Positions 1-7,930 of a stretch of DNA of 64,000 nt are shown here, piece after piece. Origin of the DNA: an uncultured Clostridia bacterium (lineage in GTDB: Bacteria > Bacillota > Clostridia > Oscillospirales > Ruminococcaceae). The stretch's first letter is position 1, and each line of letters starts with the position of its first letter. The position numbers were made by a program, and so were the translations under genes. The stretch covers positions 1 to 64,000 of the forward strand of contig CAMNXF010000001.1 in NCBI GenBank assembly GCA_946567425.1, written 5' to 3'. Below the pieces are notes generated by a model. It worked only from the letters and a program-made list of their open reading frames with translations. It was not told the DNA's origin and did not search any database.

Positions 1-61
1 CACCGAAGCGAAACGCAACAGATTTACAGTCTGCCCCCTTTGGCCACTCGGGAACGCGCCC
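1..61 (-). tRNA. tRNA-Tyr(GTA), 3' part cut off by window start
   Basis: The reverse strand reads CCCGAGTGGCCAAAGGGGGC, then an anticodon stem GCAGA/TCTGT around loop CTGTAAA with anticodon GTA, and then the start of a long class II variable arm. This is the usual layout of bacterial tRNA-Tyr. The 5' end is placed at base 61 to give a 7-nt acceptor strand. The T arm and 3' end lie outside the window. Confidence 0.85.
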
Positions 62-77
62 ATATATTAAAATAGAA

Positions 78-153
78 TGGAGCTGGTGAACGGACTCGAA
101 CCCCTGACCTGCTGATTACAAATCAGCTGCTCTACCAACTGAGCTACACCAGC
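78..153 (-). tRNA. tRNA-Thr(TGT)
   Basis: A cloverleaf can be drawn on the reverse strand. The acceptor GCTGGTG pairs with CACCAGC, the D arm is GCTC..GAGC, and the anticodon stem GCTGA/TCAGC encloses TTTGTAA with anticodon TGT (Thr, ACA codons). The 3' CCA is encoded. The T stem (AGGGG/CCGTT) has one G-G mismatch and one G-T pair, so it is slightly irregular. It probably shares a transcript with the neighbouring tRNA-Tyr. Confidence 0.93.
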
Positions 154-185
154 GTTTTCTCCATATCGCTATCAGCGACTAATAT

Positions 186-214
186 ATTATAGCACGTTCG
201 ATTGTATTTGTCAA
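186..214 (-). promoter_or_regulatory. Sigma-A promoter of the tRNA pair
   Basis: The reverse strand has TTGACA, a 17-nt spacer, then TATAAT, about 30 nt upstream of the tRNA-Thr 5' end. Both hexamers match the consensus and no other gene lies between, so it most likely drives the Thr-Tyr tRNA transcript. Confidence 0.85.
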
Positions 215-574
215 GCGGTTTTTTTAAAAAAATTTTGAGCGGAGAAAGGGCGAAGATGCTCTGATATGGCATAAAACGCCTTGTACAGCCATTTCGCGAG
301 TTTAGTCAAGATAAAAAATTTTTTTTATGTTTTTAGCATAAGAAAGTTGTATAACGCGAGATTGTGTATTATTCCCAATGGTTAGTTGCGGCTATCACAA
401 GTGGGTGTTTGGCAAACAAGTGGCAACCAAAGCAACCGCAAGATAAGGTATGCCGAAGACACATGACCACAAAGATATAGAGATAAAGTTTGTACAGTTT
501 AGACCTTGCAAATCTCTGTCAATAAGAGTTATAATAGCACCAGCAAAGCAAAAGAAAGACAGGAGGCTATGATA

Positions 575-1249
575 ATGAGGACACAGACGCTCAGGGTTGA
601 GCGTGAAATGACGGGTATCACGATAAAGACAGCATAAGAGGTTGCGGCTGCGTACTTCGGCACAGCAAGCGAGTACATAAGAAGCGGTTATGACAAATAT
701 GCCGCGAATGACGGCATGGGTCGGCTTTGGTGCTTTGTTTCGGATTTGTCCATTCATGTTGAGAGCAAAAGCGGTGGTCGAGCACAGGCGGGCAAAATGG
801 TAACGCCAATTCTGCACTATAAGGACATTGAAACCTTGCAGGAGCTTGTCTGCAAGCTGCGCAAAGCGGGCGCGATGGTAAATACAAGCTGCGGTATTCA
901 CATTCACATCGGCGCGGATCAACATAGCCCGAAGTCATTGTGGAACTTGGTAAAAATCTTCACGAATAAGCAGGACATTATTTTCAAGGCTTTAACGGTG
1001 GACTTCAATAGGCAAAGCTTCTGCAAGAAGTTGGAGAACAGGCTCTCCGAGAACTTAAACATGACGCGACCGAGCAGTATGAACAAGGTTGTGGATATCT
1101 GGTATAGAGGGTATTCCGGCGACAGAAACGCTCATTACAATTTAAGCCGCTATCACGCTGTAAATCTTCATTCAGTATTTACAAAGGTCACAGTCGAGTT
1201 CCGCTGCTTTAATTCCACACTTCCAAAGGGATTCCCAACAAGCCCGTAG
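575..1249 (+). pseudogene. Broken amidoligase-family gene (Amidoligase_2 type)
   Basis: The readable part matches the putative amidoligase family (ATP-grasp/COOH-NH2 ligase type) often carried by phages and plasmids of Firmicutes; seen are SCGIHIHIGAD, the conserved histidine-rich strand, and VTVEFRCFNSTL near the C-terminus. The frame starts at ATG 575, eight bases after AGGAGG, and runs through REMTGIT before an in-frame TAA at 635-637. It then continues in the same frame to 1249, where it ends early. So the N-terminus has a nonsense mutation and the C-terminus is truncated. The family assignment is from memory of the motif, not a search. It sits beside tRNA genes with other decayed fragments, which suggests a worn-out mobile island. 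Confidence 0.62.
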
Positions 1250-1319
1250 GAAACGGACAGCACGGTACGGCGAGGTATGCAACCAAAGGGGAAGTTGCCA
1301 AGTCCTACAAACATATTCC

Positions 1320-1361
1320 CTACTCTCGTTTCGCCGCTTTTGCTTCTTCACTTAGTGCCAT
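1320..1361 (-). pseudogene. Stub of a small phage-type protein (MALSEEAKAAKRE)
   Basis: The reverse strand encodes MALSEEAKAAKRE and then a stop. The opening resembles the N-terminus of short (about 45 aa) basic proteins common in clostridial mobile elements, which normally continue after KRE with a Trp/Arg-rich helix. Only 13 codons remain, so this is at best a relic. No ribosome site was judged. Low confidence. Confidence 0.25.
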
Positions 1362-1567
1362 TTTGTACCACTTCTTTCCGTTTTTTATAATATCACAAGC
1401 GAGGCAACTTTTCAATTTGCCCAAAATTACAAAACCACGTTGCTATGCGGTTTTATAGCATATTTGTGTGCAAGCGATACGTGATATTTTTGCAAAATGA
1501 CCATTGTGTAGAAAATTGTGTTCTTTATGCATTGTTAACCAAATAACTTTTCGCAATTTTTCTGCGC

Positions 1568-1596
1568 TTGCTTTTTTTTGCAAAACGTGATATAAT
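1568..1596 (+). promoter_or_regulatory. Sigma-A promoter before decayed gene
   Basis: TTGCTT, a 17-nt spacer and a perfect TATAAT. A GAGAAGGG ribosome site and an ATG at 1631 follow. The promoter looks intact although the reading frame behind it is not. Confidence 0.6.
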
Positions 1597-1630
1597 ATAC
1601 CTAAACCAATTAGAGAAGGGAATACCTATT

Positions 1631-1970
1631 ATGTTTAAGTTTGGTGGCGAAGACTGCCTGACTTCGGAAGACTTTCTTCTCGAGAGCTAAAAGGAAATTC
1701 ATCAGTGGCGGAACTGAAAAACACGCGGAACTCTACTGCAAGGAAATCAGGAGTGGTACGAGATAAGGGAATGGAGATACTTAATGTTGTTAAAGGTATT
1801 TTCCGATCCGATGCTCATACTCCCGCATAGAAAGAATATAATACCAAAAAGATAGCAAAGAGTATTGCAAGTTTTTGGGATATGACGCTAAAGACAACCC
1901 GGCTATAAACAAAGACAGCGGTGGTATTAAGATACCCAGGTCAAAAAACAATTGGGTAGAGAGGTGCTAA
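1631..1970 (+). pseudogene. Decayed unidentified gene
   Basis: After the promoter, ATG 1631 opens a 19-codon frame (MFKFGGEDCLTSEDFLLES) that stops at 1688-1690. Coding-like sequence then continues in other frames, for example KHAELYCKEI and later KDSKEYCKFLGYDAKDNPA up to a stop at 1968-1970. This is the picture of one gene broken by indels. I do not recognise the family. It belongs to the same accessory patch as the amidoligase remnant. Confidence 0.35.
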
Positions 1971-1973
1971 ACT

Positions 1974-2204
1974 ATGCTTAATCTGAAAAACACTTCAATC
2001 GCGGCAAACATTATCTCAGCACTTGTTCTTATCGAATGTGACGAGAATAGAGCATATGAACTGCCCGTTGATGCGAGCACCGAGTGGTATTTGGTAGTAA
2101 AGACGAATATTCCTACCGATGACAGAATATATGAACGTCAAGCTAAAACGGCATTACGGCAATACAAAGGCAAAGACATACCCGGTGAAATCGTATCTGC
2201 GTAG
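1974..2204 (+). CDS. Small hypothetical protein, 76 aa
   Basis: An intact 76-codon frame starts 3 bases after the end of the decayed fragment, with a GAGAGGTG ribosome-like site. The product (MLNLKNTSIAANII...) is soluble, with no membrane segment or recognised motif. It probably belonged to the same operon as the broken gene upstream. A 21-aa frame (MSTQAAIWRFYMLYKRAKKGL, 2212-2277) follows and may be another remnant. Function unknown; it may itself be a fragment. Confidence 0.4.
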   Translation: MLNLKNTSIAANIISALVLIECDENRAYELPVDASTEWYLVVKTNIPTDDRIYERQAKTALRQYKGKDIPGEIVSA

Positions 2205-2426
2205 GTTTAAGATGTCTACCCAAGCAGCCATTTGGCGATTTTACATGCTTTACAAGCGAGCGAAAAAAGGACTTTAAACGGTGTAGATAAAGGAAACCGT
2301 CAAGGAGAAGCCCGCCTTGATGATTTTGCTGTAAGTCATAGTACCTTATAGCTTTAGATCATACGGCGCGTCTGAGCCGCGCACGGGAAATTCAGATATG
2401 AGCGGTGAATTTTGAAGGGAGAAATT

Positions 2427-3497
2427 ATGAAAAATCAATGTCCGCAGTGCGGAAGAATAATTCGGTATAACGGGCTGTGCGCTAAATGCCGAACGGAAAA
2501 CGAGGAAAAGGAGATACTCGCGCTGAACGGCGAGGAGCTTGCGGCAAAGACCGCCGAGGTTATATCTAACGGATTTGACGAGGATATGTGCTGTAAGCTC
2601 ATACGGCTTCGCGGCATAAACACAGAGCAATTGGCTAAAGTGGCTTGGGAGAAAAGGCAGCTCAACTTCGCGCCTGTGTATAAGGACGCGTCGGAAAGCG
2701 TAACGTCCGAGATGATAGCAGAGCTTTTCCGCGACGATACGGACAGCCGGACAGCAAACAATCTGCTTGTGTGTCTTGCGCACAGGAGCGGAGATACCGT
2801 GCTTAAGGCGTTCCGCGAGCTTGAGGAAAATCCGCGCGAGTGGAGAAAAAAACTGTACGTCGACCCGCACGTTTACGCGAACGAGGGCGGCTGGACGTTT
2901 GACGGGAACGGCAAGGTCACCGAAACGGTGTTCCGCAAGTGTTATCCCGTTGTCCGCAAAACCACCGAGGAACGCGAAAAAAGTCCCGTTAAACTCATAA
3001 CGCCTGCCGAGGGAACGTGCGCAGGCTGCGGAACAAAGCTTGTAAATCTGATCGAACTTGACGGACACGACGAACGGCTTAAATTTCTCGGAATAGACGG
3101 AAAAATCGCGCTGAAGGGCTGCCTGAACTGTATTCCGTATAACGAGAACGGCTTTGTGCGTTTCGATCTCAACGGTTGGAGCGAGATAGTTCCGGAAAAG
3201 TGTTACGCCGAGGAAGCGGACGAACCGAATTGGACGGACGAGCTCACCGAAAATACGTTCGCGCTTGCGGACAGCCCCATGCCCGAGTACTTCCCGTTTT
3301 GTTGGGATACGGGTTCGGCGGTAGGCGGTTTCCCGTTCTGGATACACGACTGCATTATCAAGGATTGCCCCGACTGCGGAAAGCCGATGATATGTCTGGC
3401 GCAGCTCGGCGAGGACGCTCACGGCTACGACGCGAACGTAATAATTGAGGTGTGCCGCGAATGCAAGGTGGCGGCGGTGCTGTATCAGCAGACATAA
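2427..3497 (+). CDS. Zinc-ribbon protein of unknown function, 356 aa
   Basis: The start is ATG 2427, six bases after AAGGGAG; the ORF track's earlier TTG lies inside that ribosome site. The protein opens with a zinc ribbon (CPQCGR ... CAKC) and has further Cys pairs CAGCG...CLNC near the middle and CPDCGKP...CREC near the C-terminus, so several structural zinc sites are likely. The stretch VGGFPFWIHD ... MICLAQLGED near the end resembles the YwqG/DUF1963 type of strand order, which is only a hint. There is no signal peptide, so it is probably cytoplasmic. A lipoprotein gene follows 32 bases downstream on the same strand. Confidence 0.7.
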   Translation: MKNQCPQCGRIIRYNGLCAKCRTENEEKEILALNGEELAAKTAEVISNGFDEDMCCKLIRLRGINTEQLAKVAWEKRQLNFAPVYKDASESVTSEMIAELFRDDTDSRTANNLLVCLAHRSGDTVLKAFRELEENPREWRKKLYVDPHVYANEGGWTFDGNGKVTETVFRKCYPVVRKTTEEREKSPVKLITPAEGTCAGCGTKLVNLIELDGHDERLKFLGIDGKIALKGCLNCIPYNENGFVRFDLNGWSEIVPEKCYAEEADEPNWTDELTENTFALADSPMPEYFPFCWDTGSAVGGFPFWIHDCIIKDCPDCGKPMICLAQLGEDAHGYDANVIIEVCRECKVAAVLYQQT

Positions 3498-3529
3498 ACA
3501 CGGCTTTTTTTCTTAATGTAGGGAGAAAT

Positions 3530-4273
3530 ATGATGAAACACAAAATTATTTTATTGACAGCAATAGCCTTGGCAGCCGTATTATCAAGCGCTTGTTCGCT
3601 TTACAGATATACGGACAAATCCGAGACATCATCTGAAACGCACTCCGAAAGCTCAAGCTCGACGTATTCGGAGCCTATCCCCGTAGGCGGCATTGTTATT
3701 CCGACCGAATTCGGCAGTGACGATCTGTTTTTGCAGGATATTCTTATACAAAAAGCGCCGTTCGCCGTCGAATGCGCGATAACGTGGTTCAGCGGTATGA
3801 CCGCCGACTATATCGGCGAATGTGAGCTTATGGATTTCATTTTCGAGGGAAGTACCACGCCCGCGCCCTACTATTGTCTTGCGGAGACGTTTCCGCAAAC
3901 TGCCGAAGAAATGGAAAAGTATCTGAAACAATTTTTCACGTCAGAGGTTACGGCGCGATTTATGAAAAACGTGAGCCGCGGCACAATGATGGAAAATGCC
4001 GACGGCACGTATGCCGTTAAGATCGACGGCGGAGAAAGCCCCACACGGTTTATCGGGATAGACGGAAAGATGTATTGCTCCGAAAGCACCGCCGGCAGCG
4101 GACTGACCGCTAGCTATTGGAACACTGCCAAGGTCACTTCCCGCACGGACGATACGATCACCTTTACGTACATTTACGCCTATTACGGGGAACTGACCGA
4201 GGGCAAGGGATCGTTAAAAAAGGAAGACGGCGATTGGAAGTTCGAGCGCTGCGAATGTTGGCTGACGGATTAA
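3530..4273 (+). CDS. Putative lipoprotein, 247 aa
   Basis: Two adjacent ATGs (3530 and 3533) follow GGGAG; the ORF-track start further upstream overlaps the previous gene and lacks a signal. The N-terminus MMKHKIILLTAIALAAVLSS is a signal peptide ending in lipobox LSSAC, so the mature protein should be lipid-anchored on the outer face of the membrane. A Ser/Thr/Glu-rich linker (about residues 30-50) follows, then a soluble beta-rich domain I do not recognise. It ends just before a strong hairpin terminator. It may share a transcript with the zinc-ribbon gene upstream. Confidence 0.72.
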   Translation: MMKHKIILLTAIALAAVLSSACSLYRYTDKSETSSETHSESSSSTYSEPIPVGGIVIPTEFGSDDLFLQDILIQKAPFAVECAITWFSGMTADYIGECELMDFIFEGSTTPAPYYCLAETFPQTAEEMEKYLKQFFTSEVTARFMKNVSRGTMMENADGTYAVKIDGGESPTRFIGIDGKMYCSESTAGSGLTASYWNTAKVTSRTDDTITFTYIYAYYGELTEGKGSLKKEDGDWKFERCECWLTD

Positions 4274-4296
4274 ATTACCGACCCACTCAAAAAATA

Positions 4297-4334
4297 TACC
4301 TCCCGAGCCGCGGCACGGGAGGTAATTTTATTTT
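4297..4334. terminator. Bidirectional intrinsic terminator
   Basis: A 9-bp stem TACCTCCCG/CGGGAGGTA around a 10-nt loop, with A-rich sequence on the left and TAATTTTATTTT on the right. It can end both the lipoprotein gene (+) and the cadA operon (-), which converge here. Confidence 0.85.
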
Positions 4335-6214
4335 ATGCTCATACAACGCATAGCGTTAAGTATCGCGATGACCGAAACTCCCACGTCAGCGAAAACCGCC
4401 GCCCACATATTACCTAAGCCGAATACCGTAAGCACAAGTACCGCGAGCTTAACACCGAGCGCGAACACAATATTTTCGGTCACGATATGGCGCGTCTTTC
4501 GCGCTATGCGCACGGCAAGCGGAAGATTTTCGATGTTGTCGTTCATCAGCACGATATCCGCTGCCTCTATAGCCGCGTCCGAGCCGAGACCGCCCATTGC
4601 GATGCCGACGTCCGCGCGGGCGAGCGACGGCGCGTCGTTCATTCCATCGCCGACGTATGCAAGCGTGGAACCCGCAAGCTTATCACGGTAAAGCTCCTCA
4701 ACCGCCTTGACCTTGCCGTCCGGCAGAAGCTGCGACTGCACCTCATCAACGCCGACCGCCTTTGCAACGGCGTTCGCGGTGATCTTACGGTCGCCCGTCA
4801 GCATAACGGTGCGCTCCGCTCCGAGACGCTTCAGCTCAGCGAGCGCGGGCTTGGCGTTTTCCTTTACCTCGTCCGAGACCGTGATATATCCGCAGTACTT
4901 CCCGTCAACGGCGCAGTGAACTATCGTTCCCGCGCTTTTTTGTTCGGTGATCTTCGCGCCGATCTTCTCCATTAACCGCGCATTGCCGACCGCGATCTCT
5001 CTGCCGTCTATGACCGCTCTCACGCCGAAACCCGCGATCTCCTCCGCGTTATCCGCTTTGGGAACGCCGCCGAAAGCTTTTGCGGCATTGATGATCGAAA
5101 CGGCGATAGGGTGATTGGAGATCTGCTCCGCCGCCGCGCAGTATGACAGAAGCTCATTCTCCGAAATGCCCTGCGGACACTTTTCCGATACCGCAAAGCT
5201 GCCTTTTGTAAGCGTTCCCGTTTTGTCGAAAACGAACGTCTGCGCTTTCGCGAGAGCCTCCAGATAATTCGCGCCCTTTATCATAATTCCGTGCCGCGAC
5301 GCTCCGCCAATGCCGCCGAAATATGACAGCGGCACGGAGATCACCAGCGCGCACGGACAGCTCACAACAAGGAACGTCAGCGCCTTGTATATCCAGTCGT
5401 TCCACAACCCGCCGTTCATTCCGCTCGAAAGTCCGATAACAAGCGGCGGAACAACAGCCAGCAGCAACGCCGAGATAACCACGATAGGCGTGTACACTCT
5501 CGCGAAACGTGTGATAAAGTTTTCCGTTTTCGCCTTGTTGTCAGAGGAATTTTCGACAAGCTCCAGTATCTTCGAGACCGTGGAATCGGAGTACGGCTTG
5601 GAAACGCGTATCTTCAGCAGACCGTTCGTGTTGACGCTGCCGCTTATCACCTCGTCGCCGACCGCGACCCCGCGCAGCGCGCTCTCGCCCGTCAGCGCGG
5701 CAGTGTTCAATTCGCTTGCTCCGAAGATCACCTCGCCGTCCAGCGGAACACGCTCGCCCGGCTTGATAACAACTGTTTCGCCAACCTTCACCTCGTCCGG
5801 CTCGACCTCGGTGATTTCACCGTCACGCTCGACGTTCGCGTACTCGGGATTGATGTCCATCATGTCCGAAATGTTTTTGCGAGATTTGCCGACCGCCACT
5901 GACTGGAACAGCTCGCCGACCTGATAAAAGATCATTACCGCGACGCCCTCGGAATATTCGCCGATTATCATTGCGCCTATCGACGCTATCGCCATAAGGA
6001 AGTTCTCGTCAAAAACCTGTCCGTGCGCGATGTTGCGGACGGCTTTCCAGAGGATATCCCAGCCCGCCGCAAAATACGCGCCGAGGAACACCGCAAGCCG
6101 CACGAACCACAACACCGAGAACGTTTCTTCCGTTTCGGGAATAAACAATCCCGCCGCGAAAACGACTGCCGCGATTATTATACGGACAAGCATTTTCTTT
6201 TGTTTTCTGCTCAT
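4328..6214 (-). CDS. cadA: Heavy-metal P1B-type ATPase (Cd/Zn/Pb exporter type)
   Basis: This membrane pump couples ATP hydrolysis to export of soft divalent metals. Seen in order: N-terminal membrane helices, the actuator loop TGES, the metal-binding CPC motif in SCPCALVISVP, the phosphorylation site DKTGTLTKG, the hinge GDGMNDAPS, and two C-terminal helices. At 628 aa it lacks the usual N-terminal HMA domain, which is instead a separate gene just upstream (6238-6459). Its start ATG 6214 follows GGAGG. It is the last gene of an operon headed by an ArsR/CadC-type repressor, which fits Cd/Zn/Pb rather than copper (the CPC motif and neighbour regulator are the basis). Exact metal is inferred. 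Confidence 0.92.
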   Translation of the reverse strand: MSRKQKKMLVRIIIAAVVFAAGLFIPETEETFSVLWFVRLAVFLGAYFAAGWDILWKAVRNIAHGQVFDENFLMAIASIGAMIIGEYSEGVAVMIFYQVGELFQSVAVGKSRKNISDMMDINPEYANVERDGEITEVEPDEVKVGETVVIKPGERVPLDGEVIFGASELNTAALTGESALRGVAVGDEVISGSVNTNGLLKIRVSKPYSDSTVSKILELVENSSDNKAKTENFITRFARVYTPIVVISALLLAVVPPLVIGLSSGMNGGLWNDWIYKALTFLVVSCPCALVISVPLSYFGGIGGASRHGIMIKGANYLEALAKAQTFVFDKTGTLTKGSFAVSEKCPQGISENELLSYCAAAEQISNHPIAVSIINAAKAFGGVPKADNAEEIAGFGVRAVIDGREIAVGNARLMEKIGAKITEQKSAGTIVHCAVDGKYCGYITVSDEVKENAKPALAELKRLGAERTVMLTGDRKITANAVAKAVGVDEVQSQLLPDGKVKAVEELYRDKLAGSTLAYVGDGMNDAPSLARADVGIAMGGLGSDAAIEAADIVLMNDNIENLPLAVRIARKTRHIVTENIVFALGVKLAVLVLTVFGLGNMWAAVFADVGVSVIAILNAMRCMSIK

Positions 6215-6237
6215 AAATTACCTCCAAGCAGCATAGA

Positions 6238-6459
6238 TCACTTCACAACGATCTCGCAGTCGGGCTCTACCTTTTTGCAGACCTTGACCGCCTCCCTTAC
6301 AATATCGTCAAAGCGCGCGTCGTCCGCTTCGATAGTCATTTTCTGACTCATAAAGCTAACCGACGCGTCGGTAACGCCGTCGATCTTTTTGATCGCGGTC
6401 TCCATTTTTGCGGCGCAGTTTGCGCAGTCCAGATCGATCAGTTTAAATGTCTTTTTCAT
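6238..6459 (-). CDS. Stand-alone heavy-metal-associated (HMA) domain protein
   Basis: A 73-aa ferredoxin-like HMA domain. The metal site is seen as DLDCANCAAKME (CxxC near residue 13), followed by the usual VSFMSQKMTIEAD strand. It probably binds the toxic metal and hands it to the CadA-type ATPase encoded 23 bases downstream, replacing the N-terminal domain that pump lacks. Most CadA proteins carry this domain fused, so the split arrangement is notable. It is co-transcribed with the methyltransferase and repressor genes upstream. Confidence 0.88.
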   Translation of the reverse strand: MKKTFKLIDLDCANCAAKMETAIKKIDGVTDASVSFMSQKMTIEADDARFDDIVREAVKVCKKVEPDCEIVVK

Positions 6460-6472
6460 ATCGGTACCCCTT

Positions 6473-7081
6473 TCAATCTTTTATAATTACCGCGTAACAA
6501 CACGGCACAGTGCCCTTTATCAGCTTGCTTTTGACCTCGCCTACATTGCAGTTTTTCAGCATTTCGACGTATTCCCCGGGAGAGTACTCCGTGTTTGGAC
6601 TGAACCCCAGCTTGCCGTACACCTTTAACAGCGTCTCCGAAATCGCCGCCTTATGCTTTGTCATAAAGGTCGGCAGCAGAATTTTCCCACCGCACTTGGT
6701 TACACGGCAAAGCTCACGAACCGCTTTTTCGGGATCGTTCAGCAAATGCAGAACGTTCCCCGCGATGACGATGTCGAACGTTTCGTCCGCATAGTCAAGG
6801 CGGAAAATATTCGCGCGCTCGAACTCTATATTAACAAATCCGCGTTTTTTCGCCTTTTTCCGCGCGACGTTAAGCATCTCTTCCGAATAGTCGGTGCAGA
6901 CGACGCTTTTTGCTTTTCTCGCGGCGGCAAGCGAAAGCTCACCCGTACCCGCCGCGCAGTCAAGAACAGCCGCTCCATGCGGAACGAGCCGCAGCGTAAC
7001 GCTCACCATTTCACGGTAGACCTTGCCGTTGAGTGCCTCGGCAACATCGTAAAATCTCGCAAACGTACTCCAGAAATCCAT
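6473..7081 (-). CDS. Class I SAM-dependent methyltransferase
   Basis: This 202-aa protein has a Rossmann methyltransferase fold. The SAM-binding motif I is VLDCAAGTGELSLA, followed by CTDYSEEML and the motif near IVIAGNVLHLL, the set found in the Methyltransf_11/UbiE-like group. The substrate cannot be read from sequence. Its position between the CadC-like repressor (3-base gap, ribosome site inside the end of the repressor gene) and the HMA/CadA genes suggests a role in metal or metalloid handling, but this is inference; it has no arsenite methyltransferase cysteine signature that I can see. Confidence 0.85.
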   Translation of the reverse strand: MDFWSTFARFYDVAEALNGKVYREMVSVTLRLVPHGAAVLDCAAGTGELSLAAARKAKSVVCTDYSEEMLNVARKKAKKRGFVNIEFERANIFRLDYADETFDIVIAGNVLHLLNDPEKAVRELCRVTKCGGKILLPTFMTKHKAAISETLLKVYGKLGFSPNTEYSPGEYVEMLKNCNVGEVKSKLIKGTVPCCYAVIIKD

Positions 7082-7083
7082 AA

Positions 7084-7443
7084 CTACTCCTCGTTTATAT
7101 GCTCAAAGCCCTGCTCCAGAATGGTGTTGACATGACCGTCCGCAAGCGAATAAAACACTGTTTTTCCCTCGCGGCGAAAGCTCACAAGCTCCGCGTTTTT
7201 CAGAATTTTCAGCTGATGCGAAACAGCGCTGCTCGTCATTCCGACCGCCGTTGAAATATCACAGACACACAGCTCTCCGCCCGAAAGCGCGCTCAATATC
7301 TTAATGCGCGTCGAGTCGCCGAACACCTTGAACAGCTCCGCAACATCAATAAGCGTGTCGTCGTCCGGCATATTCGCCGTGATCTTTTCAATTGTATCGG
7401 GGTGCGCGTGCATAAATTCGCAATGCGGAATATCGTTTATCAT
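7084..7443 (-). CDS. ArsR/SmtB-family metal-responsive repressor, CadC-like
   Basis: A 119-aa winged-helix repressor. ELCVCDI in the alpha-3 region matches the metal-sensing motif of ArsR/CadC proteins, and MTSSAVSHQLKILKNAELV is the recognition helix; an N-terminal His/Cys-containing stretch (HCEFMHAH) may supply further ligands. I place the start at ATG 7443 after AGGAG; the ORF-track start upstream overlaps the operator. It heads the operon with the methyltransferase, HMA and CadA genes, and should repress its own promoter until metal binds. A palindromic operator and promoter lie directly upstream. Confidence 0.9.
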   Translation of the reverse strand: MINDIPHCEFMHAHPDTIEKITANMPDDDTLIDVAELFKVFGDSTRIKILSALSGGELCVCDISTAVGMTSSAVSHQLKILKNAELVSFRREGKTVFYSLADGHVNTILEQGFEHINEE

Positions 7444-7470
7444 AAAAACTCCTTTCATTCGCTTTTCGAT

Positions 7471-7500
7471 CAAACAATTGAACAACTGTTCATTTGTTTG
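7471..7500. promoter_or_regulatory. ArsR/CadC-type operator palindrome
   Basis: A 30-bp imperfect palindrome with arms CAAACAAttGAAC and its complement (one mismatch in 13), centred on AACT. The core TGAAC-N4-GTTCA is the known SmtB/CadC operator layout. It lies just downstream of the -10 box, over the likely transcription start, where bound repressor would block the metal operon. Confidence 0.8.
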
Positions 7501-7505
7501 ACTGT

Positions 7506-7534
7506 ATTATACACCCTTTACGAAATTTTGTCAA
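7506..7534 (-). promoter_or_regulatory. Sigma-A promoter of the metal-resistance operon
   Basis: The reverse strand has TTGACA, 17 nt, TATAAT, both perfect. It sits immediately upstream of the CadC-type operator, so the operon would be strongly expressed when de-repressed. Confidence 0.9.
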
Positions 7535-7831
7535 GGGGTTTTTTGAAATTTTTTTAATTATTTCCGAAAGTTTTCAGTACTAAGAGCATGTGTTCATAGA
7601 CGTTTTAAGATGGAGAAGGCATGAGAAATAATAACCATGCACTCAGCAGAGCATGAAGAAACTTCATAATCTTTGGATAATCTGCTTAAAAGGTTTATTC
7701 AAGCAAAAGTTTGTTCAAGACCTAGGCACTCTGGAAAATTTTGTGTAAAAGCAAATCCGAAAATAATTAAATCGGTTAACGATAACGACTTCACCATCCA
7801 ACACTTCTTGTGTTGCTTTTAAAATAACAAA
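7535..7831. other. Gene-free stretch left of the IS element
   Basis: About 300 bases with no intact frame. A forward frame around 7670-7820 gives coding-like text (LLKRFIQAKVC ... KANPKIIKSVNDND) broken by stops, which may be an old gene remnant. I do not recognise it. Confidence 0.4.
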
Positions 7832-7852
7832 AGCTCCCCGTTACGGGGAGCT
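7832..7852. repeat. Left copy of 21-bp palindromic direct repeat flanking the IS
   Basis: AGCTCCCCGTTACGGGGAGC plus T, itself a near-perfect palindrome, occurs here and again at 9385-9405 in the same orientation. It fits a target duplication made by insertion into a terminator hairpin; AT-rich flanks (AACAA, TTTCAG) on the outer sides support an original terminator. Confidence 0.8.
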
Positions 7853-7867
7853 CAGCCTGTCGAAAAA

Positions 7868-7891
7868 GTCAGCCGAAAGGCTGGCTTTTTT
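7868..7891 (+). terminator. Terminator at the left end of the IS
   Basis: GTCAGCC, loop GAAA, GGCTGGC, then TTTTTT. A 7-bp stem with one G-T pair just inside the left inverted repeat. It would stop transcription entering the transposase from outside. Confidence 0.6.
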
Positions 7892-7930
7892 AATAGAGAT
7901 GAAGTATAATAGAAATAGAGGTGAAGAGAA

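Noticed and set aside
395-925. Minus-strand ORF of 176 aa near the tRNA genes
   Set aside because: It overlaps the amidoligase remnant on the plus strand, which has recognisable motifs; this frame has none.
2346-3422. Minus-strand ORF of 358 aa
   Set aside because: It is the antisense shadow of the zinc-ribbon gene at 2427-3497, which has the ribosome site and Cys motifs.
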